Source: Cryptomeria japonica (lineage: Eukaryota > Streptophyta > Pinopsida > Cupressales > Cupressaceae). From it: a stretch of DNA of 64,000 bases. Location: NCBI RefSeq assembly GCF_030272615.1, contig NC_081406.1:165399521-165463520 (forward strand), read 5' to 3'. This document shows positions 1-14,600 of the stretch, in pieces; within the stretch, counting starts at the first letter, position 1; the number at the start of each line of letters is the position of its first letter. The translations under genes were made by a program, and so were the position numbers. The notes under the pieces were generated by a model that saw only the letters and a program-made list of their open reading frames with translations, did no database searches and was not told the origin of the DNA.

Positions 1-2632
1 ACCCCTTGAAGATTTTGGTTAGCTTCATGCTTCTCAACAAAAGCGGTGGAGGCTAGGTATGCACTACCTTACACATCTATTTTCTCTTCACATCTTCCAT
101 AGGTTTTCAGTAAAGGGATTTTAGTTATTTTTCTTTTTCAATGACTCACAGTAAACTTTACATGAGTTAGTAAGGGGATTAAAAATTTAAGACAAACGGA
201 GCCATATACCCCCTCAGATATTCCATAAATGATCAGAACTTGAGAGATGAGAAAATTCCTATTCCTTTTACTTTAGTTTTAGCAAAACCAAAAAGAAACA
301 TTATCTTTATCTTTTATTGATAAAAGAACTCAAGCAATATAACATTTTTTTTCTCAGAGTGAAAATTACATTTTTTCCTTTAGAGTAGAGGTTATCGAAC
401 TTCCTTTAAAATATTATATTTCTAGTCAAAGTGTAAAATCTGGGTTTGATCTTTCTATGCTAATTCAAGTATACCTGGGCTCTGAAAATTAGAATTAGTC
501 TTCTACTTGTGTTGATATTAAGTCAATTTTAGTTTTTATAAACATTCTCCAAGATGCCATGGAGCTTCCCCTTAGGAAACTAAGGGGAATGCAGCTTCAA
601 CCAAGCTCATCTGACAAAGTAGTGAAATTTTATCCTTTTTGAATGCTAAAAGAGGTGTCATAGCATATGTTTTACTTTGTTTAAGAGATTTAATGGTAGC
701 TCGTAATGAACTATGACTTTGTAGGTAATACCTTGATAGTTTTTTCTTTTGCTTGTTGAAGATTAGACTATGTGTCAAGTGTCTATAGAAAATGAATAGT
801 TGAGGAAATTTCATAATGAGCTGCACATATGGATGCTATGACTGTTACTCTTGGATGTCATCAACTTCTTTAATGGGGATTGATCATCACTATCCGATAG
901 TTTAGAGGAAGAACCAAAACAGAAAATGCAAAAGCATAGATTGCATGCTAATTATTTTGGAGTTCATAATTTTGATATAGGGTCTTTGGTATTACATGTT
1001 CATAAATTTTTTTTCAAGCATTTGATTCTATATTTTTTACAATTATGTGGATTTTTAAAGGGTGAGCAAATATGATAGAGAGCTTTTAAAAACACTTATA
1101 TATGATGTTATAGAGATGAAAAAATATATTATTTTAATCTAGAAGTCTTTTAGAATAGGTATTATTACTAATCAAATCTTAAATTAATTCATTAATTGAC
1201 TTCAAATTTAATTAAAAGATAGCATGATTGTTGATATAAAAATGAACACATCATTTTAAAAGAACATTGTCCTTTATTCAATAACATGTTCACTCACAAA
1301 TATCAACAATTTCTATCAATACAAATCATGCATATCATGAATAGATAGAATGAATCAATAAAAGTTTATTTACCTCTTAAAGATCTATATCTTAGATTTT
1401 TTCACAATGGTGATAAAATTATATTGGAATGTGAAGCATTACTCAAGCAAAAACCCCAATAGTAATAATTACAAGAACTTGAAATGAAATAGATTATGAG
1501 CAGAAGAATTTACATTGCATGAAGATTATTAAATGCATAAGAGCAAGGGGAAACTACAATATATCATTCCAGGAGTTCATATTTTTGGCTGTTTCTAATG
1601 ATATAATACCTTTACAATCAGACCTATCGGCCTCCTATTGCAGGCACTCCCCCTACAACTGCTAGTTTAAACAGGTTGGGAAGTTGTGTTAGGTTATGTA
1701 TTTTTAATTTTAACTTGATAATTGTTTCTCTAAATTTATATTTGAAGTATGGATTTGATCAATACAATCATTTTTAAGAAGAAAATCACATCTCAAAAAT
1801 TTAACTTGTGTTAGGATTAGAAGAATATTAAAAATTATCTTTTACTTCTCACTCTAGACTACATATAAATGATCTATTTTGGTTTAAAAAGATTGCATAT
1901 AATACCCAATATAATAAACTTTAATATATTAGATTGTAATATGAATTTTGAATGAACTAGATAAGGGTTTCTCCATAATATTAAGGGTAACATTTTTATT
2001 ACTCGTATTTTATATCTATATATTAGTCATTTCACAATTATATTTGTCATTAGGATGTTTATGTCATTGATGATTTTTACCTTGAAAAGTATAATTTCTT
2101 CAAAACCTTTTGTAAATTAATGAATCCATTTCTTACAATATGACTTATTTTCTAAATTTTATCAAGGTCAACTAACAAGAAAAAGGATATCTACAACTTA
2201 TAAGGGTAAAATGTATATGCATTAATCTTATAAAAAGTATTATAATGACTAATGTCTTGAAACCTTAAGATTTTTTTTCCTATATTTTATATATTGATTT
2301 CATTTCTACTAAATACAAAATTGATTTTCATGCTCAATCAAGTTAACAACAAAATATAAAATATGTGAACATCTATGAAATGGTATTCTCTTAGATAAAA
2401 GTAAATGATAAAGTTAAATAAAAATAAAAAGATTAACAAATCCAATTGCCATATAAGCTATGAAAGATATGTTGATCATTATTGTAATACAATTATAATA
2501 ACAATAATTATTAGATTAATGTTTACTATATATATTTATGTATTCTATTATTAATTTTGTTAATAGTGATATTAACAACAATCTTATCATATAGATAGAT
2601 GCTTATTTTGAAAGGGATAGAAAAACTCTTAC
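1..2632. other. AT-rich sequence without recognised genes
   Basis: Probably further intron or 3' sequence of the LRR receptor gene. No malectin-like or kinase coding segment was recognised on the minus strand. An 84-codon minus-strand ORF at 572-826 has no motif I know. The GC-richer patch at 1600-1690 stands out from its surroundings and may be an LTR scrap, but it has no second copy in the window to prove it. Confidence 0.5.
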
Positions 2633-2695
2633 ACATTGTTAATTGTACTCAACAATTTTTGCAATTTTCCGGTTAAGTTGTTGCTTCCAAGGAAT
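2633..2695 (-). CDS. LRR exon 7 (GSNNLTGKL), last recognised exon
   Basis: A 63-bp phase-2 exon with acceptor ATTTTAG and donor GTAAG. Its first base A completes the TT left by exon 6 to give Leu. It encodes [20 protein letters not shown], matching the final family LRR (Y-L-x-G-N-x-L-x-G). It sits 21.5 kb from exon 6. Exact phase agreement and family order make chance unlikely, but the exon is short and AT-rich, so confidence is lower than for exons 1-6. Confidence 0.75.
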
Positions 2696-5600
2696 CTAAA
2701 ATTTCAACATGAAAAACAACTTTACATTAGAAACAAACATTCAACTAGTAAAACTTATTAATGGATAAAATTCAGCACATTTCTTCTAAATAAACATTTT
2801 AGAAAAAAGAAGAAAAGATTTTATAATATTATGGAGAAATAATTTGTATAATATTTGTGACAAAGGGTCTAGATAGTTTAGGGAAGTACTAACTAAGCAC
2901 TACTTCAATGAAGATGTAAACTTATTTTAAGTTGAGATCATGAATAATTCTAGTAAAAGTTTAATGGTGAATTGATGAATTTTTAAACGATTATTAATTT
3001 CATAATAAATCAAATTTTTAAATATATCATAAATAATATGTTTAAGATAAGAAAAATGGTGGTTTGTTAATTTTATTTTGTATTATTTAAATTATATAAT
3101 AATGTAATAGAAATTATATCATTCTTATTTTAAATTTATTAAATATAAGCTATAGCTTTATAAGGATGTATGCGGCTTTAAGTTTAGTTTGTAATGTTAT
3201 AAGATTTATTTTTGTTATGTAATTTTGGAGATATCTTCATTATCATTTATCTCAATAGTTTTCTATGTAATTCATTTTGTGTTTGATTTTATAGATTTAA
3301 ATATTTAAAGATAATGTTGGTATCAGATGTACGTATTAGATTAGAATTAATGTGTACACATTATATTAAATTCACTTAAGACTTAAACATAACCACATAG
3401 CTTATGTTTGGTATTTTCACTTAATAAAATGATTTCTAGTGGTCTCTTTGTGAGATAAATAAGTAAACTAATAGGGAAATAACTATTTAATTTCTTATTA
3501 AGTTTTCAAAAAATAAGAGAGAAATGTAGCATGGTAGACTAGATCATATGTATACCTCCTAGAGAAAGGTCTAATGAAAAACATGAGCTTGAAATACATC
3601 AAATATGTCTTCAAAATTTATTATATATTTCAAAAGTTTATGAAAATTAATTAACTAAAAAAATGAAGAAAATAGCCCAATACATATGTAAAAAAAAGTT
3701 ATAAAATGAGAACATTAATAAACTAAAGGTAGAGGAATGATGTAATTGAAAATTGTTGGCAAAAAAGTAGCAAAGAAGGCACCGTCACAGTAGATCCTAC
3801 CAGACTTCACCACAAAGTGCATGTGGAGTCCCAAACTGAAGAGATATCATGTAAACTAGGAGTAATATAAATAGGTCACGTCAAATTAGATAAATATTTG
3901 TATACCAAATGATATATTGTAACAAACAAAGGAGATTGAATATGTAATAGATAATATGTGAAAGAGATAAATAATAAGAATAGATATGTATGGTGTAATG
4001 ACAATATATGTCAAGATATAAATATATAAGACATGTGTAAGGACCTATACAAATGCACATGAATGATATTTGGTAATACAAATATAATGGATATATGGAT
4101 GTAGAAATGACCCAAATGACATTTGTGGTGCCTAACAACACTCCATAAACTTTTTTCCTTCTATGTATAATATTATTTTTAGTAAATTATTTTTCTCTTT
4201 AACACCTCTGCAAATGTTGTACAACCATATGATAAATTATAGGGGGAAATTGTTTTTTGCTTTTCTTTTTTTTAATTTAGCCAAATACATCAGATTTTAT
4301 GTCAATATTAATTTCTTGGGCCTCCTGAATCTAATGGCGAGGTTCGTTTGTTAGACACAATGCACCACTGAGAGGGGGATGAATCAGTGGTTCTTAATCT
4401 TTTTCCCTTTAACTAGCTTATGTATGTATATCGGTTATGAGATCTAACACAATGGAGACATACCGGTTAGTGAGGAGACCATCTCAAAGATAATCACACA
4501 CAAAGAGGCATCTCATAACACCAGGATGTACGAGGAAAACCTAAGATGGGAAAAACCTCGGTGAGCAATGTTGCTAGAGTCTATTGCTCCAATCCAGCCT
4601 CACAATAAAAAATGTTACAATATTTAGGGCACCAAACCAAGGAGAATCAACCCCTAATTTAAGGCACCAACCCAAGGAGCACCAACCCCTGATTTAGGGC
4701 ACCAACCCCTGACTTGTTTATGGGCAACAACCCAAAGGAGCTACAACCCCTGCATCCAGCTACAACTCAGTGATCTTAAAGATAACATCAATTACAAAGG
4801 TAGTAATCTAGTTACATGTGAATCTTGTAACATCTTAGTACAAACTTCCCTATCGGTAAGGTATCTCCTCTACCTTACCAGTTCTCTGCTCACTCTAACT
4901 GAATCTTCACCAACTCAGCCACTATCTTGTTGGATCTTTACTTTCACTCACTGCTCTCTTCTTCTCACTATTGTTGCTTACCAGTTCACCTCTCTCTCAA
5001 CCGGTTCTCACTTCCTTCAGCTGCTCTGCTACTCTCCACTAGTACTACACTCAGCCAGTTCTACGTCTACCTTCTCTGCAAAGCTCTTCTTCTTCCCTGT
5101 CGGTATGAACACTGTCGATTTTGCACTTCTATCGGTTGAACTCTTCAACCTAGTCCTCCCTCACACTCGGTCTTTTCTCTATCTTCTTGATGAGCACTTC
5201 ACTGATCTGCATGCAGCAACACAATCTTCTTTGGTTCAGTAGCCCCTTTCAATCTCTTAGGCTTGCATATTTTATAACCCATACTTCCCACCAAAAACCA
5301 ACTCAAACTTGGTGCCTTATGGTTTTCTCCACTGATCATGAGGCACATTGAATCCAATCAGACCTGATCAGATCACAACACTGAGATGACTGCCTACACA
5401 TTTCTGCCAATATCGTGTCTTCCAAAACAAGTCTTCCTTCTTCAGCAACCTGCAATCAATCTGTTGGCTTTTCTTAGTCAATCACCATAAATGGCTCAGT
5501 TGTTTCCTTCACCTACTCCAATCTGCACAATCAATCTATCCTGGATCACGAGTTGCACAACTCTGCAACTCTACCTCAAGCTTTGCAATCACCATTAATG

Positions 5601-8600
5601 TCAGAACAATCACAACTACCTCACCGACTCGTGCATGTTTCATCAACCACTGCATGCAAGTTTGCCACTTCATCTTCACGTGGTATCGCTGTCGGTATCC
5701 ACCTCATCACACTACTCTATCAGTTTAGCTTGGTCACCGACCACACACATAATTAGTACGCCCATACCAGTTCACTAACCCTACCAGCACTGACCACCTT
5801 GTCGGTTGTCCTTCTTGTCATGACCTTTTCTAATCTGTCGGTGTAACCCTTGTGTCTGCACTTCACCGTTATGTTAGTGTCTCACACTCTACCGGTTACC
5901 TCACCATGTCTGCACTGTGTTGAACTATCGGTGGAACACTCAAATCGGTCTTCAGATTTGTCAATCCAAAACATGCACATTCTCATCATGTAGGAGTCTT
6001 CTGCACCTGCACCTTGTCCATATTATCGGTGGGCTTTCATTCTGGTAACCACTCTTGATGACACAAGTCATCAACCTTCACCAGACTCTACCTTTATCAG
6101 GTGGTAAACTTATCTTCCTTATCTCTTCTCTGATGTTTCACCAGTTGGCATAGCATGTCAACTATCACCAATGGAGATTTTGGTAAGTGTGTCTGCTGGT
6201 GGGCGACATACTTTCCTTCTTGCTGGTGAGACACATTGATGACACCAAGTCATCACACTCCAACTAATCTGCATCAACCTTCCTTCAGCATCTCGGTATC
6301 ACCATGTATATTCTTGCAGACTCATTAGCATCCTTCTTCATCAAACCAATTCTCTTTTCATCTAGTTTGTCAAGCCGACAAACACACCATCTCAACTCCT
6401 TATTCTTCCTTCACTGTCCCGGTAGAACACCTTGTTTTCACTTGTTTATCCGGTGTGTGTTTCTGATCTCATGCTCTGGAGGCTTCCTCATCTTCCACTT
6501 GTACAACGGGTCTCTGCATTCAATCACTTGTCTATCTTAGGGAATTATTCTGCCGGTACAAGTGAGACTTTACTGGGGGAAGGATACATCATCCATATGA
6601 CATATGTCATCTTGCACACCAAGGGAGCATACTATGTCATCCTATCACCTATCCTGTGATAGCTTCTTCATCTGGTGGGAGTCCCGCTAGTTATTCTTAC
6701 ACTAGCAATCTGGTGGCCTGCTCACACTTCTCCCTTGGTGTTGATGTGAACCAAATAGCATTCTGCCACTTCAACACAATCAATGCCCATCATGTAATCT
6801 CTTTATCCCGGTTGTATGCAACACCATGTCAACAACCCTTTTTACAGAGTGGTCACATTACTACACATCAAACATATCAGTACGTGTCGGTTCTTTAATC
6901 TGCAATAAAATGGTCGCCAATGACAACACATCAACTCTTCTCCCATACTGGTCCATCTTCTATACTGGTTGACATCAAACTCTAATTCCAACAACCTCTT
7001 GTTCACTAGTTAACATCAATGTTAGTGATACCGGTAACATCCTATACTAGTTGACATCAATGATAATACAATGCCAAAATTGTTTTGGCGTATGAGGTAA
7101 TTTGTAAAATTTCCTGACTAAAACCCTCATCATGAACACACAAAAGAGATATTTTTTCCAACAAAGATTCTTAAGCCCGGATTTATAAAAATTGACCACA
7201 AATCTAGAACCCCAAACCTGTAAATAATATCCTACATAAAACCCTCATACCTTGCCATGTCTTTATTCTTTCTTGTAAGCCCTAGATTCAACTTAACACC
7301 ATATTTACTCCAGCAAGGGTTATACAACCACAACCATGACTGTGATATGAAAGCTTAGGAGGTTTTCGACTGCATAATGATAATTCTTACCTAACCCAAA
7401 TAGAGAGATCAATGCAAACAAGTATTTCAAATCTATATGAAATATAATAGACAGCATATTATCAAAGAAAACAAAAGATATACCCTAGAAAAACCTTCAA
7501 GAGGGAATATCGCCAACATCCAAAACCTTATATCATTCATGTATAGTTCAACAATGAAACCATTACAATAAACCTTTAGAGTCTTGCATGAACACTTCTA
7601 AAAATACAAGCTCTTAACAAGCAGTCCATGTGAACAAGCATGTAACCACACATCTCATGTCATGCTTCAAACCCTCTCAAATGTTAAACAAGATATTCTC
7701 TCAACCTCTTGGCCAAAATGACCAACTAGCCAACCCTAGACAACTATCCTTATGCTTTCTTTTATAAAACAAGCTCATACAAAATCACCAAGTGGTATAC
7801 ATAGAACCATATGACTAATACCATGAGATTACAAAACCATTAACCACTCAGTTTATATTTGGTACTAAGTTTTTACTTTATTAAACGCATTTGCCTAATA
7901 TTAAATTAAATGCTATTCTCATATTAGACCCCATATTGAATATTTCTTAATATTGCATCCAACACATAAATTGGCCCCAAGAACTTGAACTCCTAGTAAT
8001 GTATGTATCTCTATGTCCCCTAGGTGCACAACACATAATAAATTAACATTATAAATATTATGCAAGGTGTACAACACTCCAATTCCTAATGTTGGTTGCA
8101 TTCTTATGTTGGCCTCTCATGAGTAATTATTGATGAAAGGTGTAACCCATATATAAAGGTGACTCCCTCTCTCATTTGAAAGCCTAACAAAGAATTATAC
8201 GCATTCTAATTATCTATTTATCACTGTAATGATCAAGAAATAAAACTCAATAGAGTTGAGAAGTCTAGGGACACTTTCAATCATGTTGTTACCTACAATT
8301 GAAGTAATTTTGTTTCCTATTGTGATTATTATCTTCAGAACTAACATTTGTAGCACTTCATCAGCACTTTCTATGGGATCCAAGCTAAGGCTTCACATAT
8401 GTTTCATAATCATTATCATTTTAGCATTTATGATTTATTAATTTTTCTTTTCTCTTGAGGGAGCACACAATGATTTATCAGTCATCATTGTTGTTATGGA
8501 GGTAGAAACACCAACACATGGTTTGACTTAGGCAAACCCCTATATAGCACAACCATTTTCTCCCTCTTTTAATACATTCAAATTTGGAACTAGGGACTGA

Positions 8601-11600
8601 AAATGATCAAAAGATATAGATAGACTATGCAAACTAAGATAGTTTTTTTCATCCAAAGTTTGAGGTAAAACCATAGGACCTGGGCACCTAGTACTAGTGT
8701 CCTGCCAATTTTGGCTAACAATTTGCATGGTGGCAGCCTAGAAACCTCTTAAGATCATTCCTAATTCAATCCTCTACATCAAAGCACTCTAGGGCCGCAG
8801 TGCCCAATGCCCCTGTTTAGCATATTTTGCTCACATTTTCAATCACAGACTCTACTTAGCATCTCATTCCCAGATCTAGCTCTCTTTTGCACCTCTATTC
8901 TACATTTCTTGTATTCTAGTAAATTAGTTCATTTTGGATTTCTTCAACCTAGATCATTGTGTACTTCCAATTATCACATCAGACAACCACCCTCATAAAT
9001 TGATTACGTGTGGATCAAAGTCCATTTAGATCTCCCTTAGAGGAGTGAATTCAAAACCATTTACACTTATTCTGATGATTTGTATGGAAAAGGAGATTGA
9101 CTCTAAGTTGATGCACATATTAACCTAGGATCACTTTTTTTAGGATTTCATATTCAATCTTTCCATCAAATAAACCTTGAACTAAATGGGAATTTTCATA
9201 AGAATGATATTTTTGAAATAATATTAATATTAAATAAATAATTTTATTTATTAATACTAATACTATTATAGTAAAAAATAATTGAATGTTATTATATACT
9301 AATGTTAACTCTTATTTAAATTTATAAAAGAGAAGCGTAAATAAAATTAAAAAGAAACAAAATAAAACCCATATATATAATACCATTTAGTGATAGCTCA
9401 AAGTTCGTCCATTCCCTCACGTGTTTGACCTTCCATAAAATTTATGGAAGACTATCGTGGATAAAAACTAGAAATTTTATGAAACCCGGCTTAATTCCTA
9501 TTACGTGTACTCGACTTGAAAGAATAAATAATTATTTTGGAAGATTCCTTTAAAAATTGTGATATATCTTTCATATATACTTTATTGAGTGGTGTTTATT
9601 TGACATCCTTAAAGATATTTAGAAACAAATAGCAATAATCATAGCACCCTTCCTAGTTTGTGGAGTTAGGAATGAACTAGATTATATAATACATTAAACT
9701 CTTACCACTTATTAATCTCAGGCTATTATATTGTATGGTGTTCTCAAAATCGCTTTGAGATTCTTTTTTTTCTAATATTTAATATTTATACTAATGAAGC
9801 AAAGTAATATAGTCTATATTCAAAAAATATATATAGACACAAAAATTATCAATCTCTTTGCCAAATATAACGATTTTAGTTTGTTTAAATCTATCAGATG
9901 GATTTACTTCTTCCTTAGAGTAATATTAGGAAAATGTTCTTAGAATTTTGACAATGATATAATTATAAATTCCATCTATTGACCATTCATATTAGAGAGC
10001 TCGTAAATTAATATTACAAATGATTTTTAGTCTAGTGATTATTTTTAGACCTTTTAAATATAACCAATTAAGAACGACATGTTACACTTGTTAAACACTA
10101 CTGGAAGCTAAGAAGGGGGGTGAATCAGAATTTATAAAAAGCTTGATAATATTAAGTTATTTGAACAACAACAATTATCTCGAAACTTGTGCATGAAAGT
10201 AAACAACCCAGACATCCAAACACCCTCACAAGAACACCAACATTTTTAGATGGAAAACCGAAATTGGGAAAAACCACAATGAGATTCGACTCACAATATA
10301 TAATAATTGTTTTACAATGAACATGGCTTCCTACCAAAAAGAGCTTACTTCTTCAAACTTGCAGATTGAGGTGCACAACCTTAGGCAAGATACAAAAAGG
10401 GACTTGTTCAACTAAAGATCACTTCTTCAAGGGAAGATACAAAATTATTCTTACAATATAATGGAAATGATAGATCAAACTGTATACAAAATAGCATCTG
10501 TTAAAATGCAGATAACAGTTCATAGTACATACACATCTATCTGCTCAATGCATATTTGAATCTTCTCACAACTTTCGCATCCACCACTTACACACTGCTT
10601 TCACCACTTCGCACACCCATACTTATGTCATCTATCACATCCATATCTATTACAACCAAATCACTCTATATATATCAATCAGATCCAAAATAAACTTCGT
10701 TTGGTCGGCCAAAAGATTATGAAACATATACATAGCATCAACCCAAAAATACATCATCTAGAAGGTAAAATAAATGTGTGAGGGTTCACACCAAGTTGGC
10801 ACACCTTTCAATTAACACAAAAAACCTTTATGCACTACCTTTTGGACCAATATGCACAAACCGGTACAACACTTGATCTATTAAACACATACCAACTTAT
10901 TATGAACCTAAAAGAAAATAGTTCACACTAAGAGAACCACAACATCTTGATCTACAACATAGTCATGATGAGAAAAGTAATACAAATGGGCAACATGATA
11001 ATTGAGGATATATCTAGTACAAAGATTTATTCTGCGCTAGATAAGCTTCACCAGAGCAGACACAAAAGAGAATATAATTACTTCCAGACTACATAAGGAA
11101 TGGCAAACTTTCAGAAACTTATCAAACCATCACCTTACTTCATTCCATCAATATAACATGAAGCCACAAACAGTTCTAAAATGTAGAAACATATAAACAA
11201 ACAAACAGACCAATAACCAGATACACCATGTAGTGGATGAATATATAAACATATCATCTACATCACCAGAGACAAAGGTTTGACATCAATGAAAATAATG
11301 ACATCCATATGTGCAACAATCTCCCTCTTTGTCATCAATGACAAGCCAAAACTTATACAAAAAATCATATTCCTTTATTTCTCCCCCTATTGATATTTTT
11401 CCTCCTTTGACAAAAATGACAAAGGATGACTCCTCAAGCCAAAAACCATACAGATCAAAAAAATGCAACTCCAAAAAGAAAATAGAAATACCTATCAAAC
11501 ATTGCTAGGCCAAATGTCCTTGTAATGTTTCTTCAAACTAATAAAATAAGAGTTCCAAGTACAAATAGTACCAGATAAAATCTTGCTCTGATAATCACAA

Positions 11601-14600
11601 TCAACACACAGACTCACAACAACATCATAGACACATGCATTAAAAACACTCTGCTCAACTCCTTTTGCATTAGCCAAAAACTTGAGAAAAATGGACAATC
11701 GCAGTTACATGGCATCCTTGAGTCCACAAAATAATTTCACATATTCTTCTCTCTGCTTATGCCTCATAGACAACTAAGAATGAAGATTTTGAGCCCTAGA
11801 TCTCATTGCACTGTAAACATCTTTGTAAATGTTAAATGATTGGGCTAACTTTGTAAGCTGACTCAATGGTGTCTATTGCATCTTTGAATTGCTTTGTAGC
11901 CATAGGCCATCTTAAGAAATATTTGTACAACTAAAATCAACCAAGTTTAACTTAAGATAATGATGTGTCTTCAGGCACCTTTCAGTCATCTTCTCTGTAA
12001 CATTTCCTTCAGTGAAAGGTTCACTAGATTTACTATCATCACCAGCAATGGTAGTTGTCCACTCAATCAACAACTCTATCAACACTTCTAGCAAAACATT
12101 AGCAACATTCAAAGGAACAAGATTGCTCCACAAAAAATATGTGACACATGCTTGTTCAATAATGTGTTGATCACAAGATGGAAAAGTGAGATACAACTCA
12201 CCAAATCTTTTCAAACCATTAGGCCTCACAAGCATCTTAAGTACTTTGTCTTCATCAAGTGAGCCTTCCTCTGAAGAGGTAGGGGAGGAAATCACAAACT
12301 TCCTAGCTGTAGAACTTTTTTGCAAACTAACCTTCTCCAAGTTTTCTTCATCACTCTCAACAATAATGGTTTTTGTAAATTCTTTTGATATTAACTTACC
12401 TTTAGACACTTTGGAAGAAGAAGTAGATGGTTCCCCTAATTATTTCCTCACTTTCTTTCCTTTTAGCACCATCTCAAGATTCCTAGACCTCTTCCCGACA
12501 CATCTACTCATAATCTCATCATAACTCCCAAATCTTCCAACACTTATCTTTAGGCATTTTAAGAATTATTTTGACAATGCTCATGCATTCATCTTCTAAT
12601 ACTTCATAAGGAAGTCATTGGCTCAGTTTTTCATTGCGTCAAAAGACCAATCTATCAATTCCCAATACAATCTGTAGAGATATGGATCACACGAGAGCCA
12701 ATTAGTCCCTTGTCACGAATCCCAAGGGGAGCGCTTGACCATTTTTTTCCAACAATCTCACCCTCACCGTTACCCGAGGGGATTCGAACCCATGAACCAA
12801 CACTTCGATACCATTTCTTAGCCCAGTTTACCATTGCATCAAAAAACTGATCTATCAATGCCTGATACAAACTGCAGAGATATGGATTGCACAGAAGGCG
12901 GTTAGTCCCTTGTCACAAACATTTTATTCAACAATCTTCAGAAGAATCTCATTTCTCATATTAATCTCTTCTCAAATATCTGAAAAATAACTTGTGGCAA
13001 GCAATATCACAATCATCCAAATTATTCAAATATCTTTTAATTTGAGCACTTACTAGAACATCTCTTCTCCATTCTATATTGTATAGTCTAGGTAATGCAT
13101 TACAAAAGTAAAATACCAAACACACAATAAGTGAACCATACCAAAAGGGGTGCAAATTAGTCTTCATCAACCAAGGGTTATGCTACAATTGTTTCCTCAA
13201 TAACTCACATAGATCATAGTCTACATTTGCTTTCACCATCTTATAAGCCACAAATACTATCATAGACGAAGTCAGACCTTCACAATTCTTGTATTATACC
13301 TTATATGATATTCCCATAGTTTCATATCGGACAACCAAGGCAACAATTTTATCAAATTGTAAGGCTCTCTTGTTAGACATAACACCAGTCAATTTGTTTA
13401 CTTTATCATTCTTCATAGATTTAATACAAACACGGCTTCAAACAAACATAAACTAGTCATATCTCCTAGGGCCTCTTTTGAAATTTGGTATGATCAATCC
13501 AACCATAGACAATCTCTGTGAATTTTAATTAAGACTATCTTAATTATCTTTTCATCATCAAACATAGTAAAATCACTCCCAGCATACAAACCCTTATGCC
13601 CTAAACAAGCATAATTTTCCCTAATCTATGTGCACCATCTACTAGATGAATTCTCTTGAAAATATTAAGTTTGTCGTGATCAGATTCTTCCAAACAAGCA
13701 TGACTATGACGGAAAAGGTCTTCTTTACATACCAATTTGTTGGGAACAACAAAAAATGCACTAACCGAATCACGCGATATTGAAATAAATGGTCTAAATT
13801 CAAAATAGGTCTTGCTTCACTTTTGCCACTGATATTATTAGGGTTCTCCATCCAAAAATATTTCAAGCAAAAAATACCTTTGAGTAATTCTTCTTTTTTT
13901 CTCCTCACTCTCTGCCACTCTTCGATCGCAATTGCATAAATGAATCACCAATTAGGGTTTTTATAAAAAGTTGATACTATATACTCGAAATCACAAAAAA
14001 AGATCTGAACCATCAAAACTTACATCCATACATCTATTGTTTTGAGAACAACCCAGCACCAACCCAAGAGGTGATGAATGATATGCTTTTAAAAACTCCC
14101 CCTAAAACGCAGCTGTCTGAGTCAAGATTACAGAAAAAAGTGTCTACACCCATAGAAGGTGTGGATCCATCCTCATTATTTTTTTAGTCTTATCATTATA
14201 TTTATTCACCTATTCCATCTTCATCTTCTCCTTTACCTTATTGATATCAATCTTGCTTTCTAAATAATTAGATTTTTTAATTCTTTTTCCATAATGTCTC
14301 ACAATATGACCCATCTTGTTATAATTATGACATACCAAACCATTCTAAGGTTTGATTCCATGTTATCTTGTTACATCCAAATCTTCTACTTATTTTGCAT
14401 TCAAAAGCTTTGTGTCTAGATGTATTGCAAGCATAACATACTCCATTGAAATAGTGAACATAAATTAAATTCCTATATCTATTTCTCATCATCCTAATTC
14501 TACATTCAACTAAAGATCACTTCTTCAGGGAAATATACAAAAAAGCTCTTTCAGTATATTGGAAATAGTTTATTGAATTGTATACAAAGTAGCATTTGTT

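Noticed and set aside
1560-1690. Possible malectin-like or LRR exon on the minus strand
   Set aside because: A short open stretch exists, but no family motif or phase-2 splice pair fits.
3881-4354. Small ORFs in AT-rich intron (3881-4141, 4163-4354)
   Set aside because: Low-complexity Tyr/Ile/Leu-rich translations expected by chance in AT-rich DNA.
4927-6898. Several 60-80 codon ORFs
   Set aside because: They lie within the CT-rich solo LTR and have no conserved start or domain.
12655-12870. tRNA or SINE gene suggested by GGGTTCGAATCCCC
   Set aside because: No cloverleaf or acceptor stem could be drawn. The flanking direct repeats, primer site and purine tract explain the block better as the interior of a TRIM.
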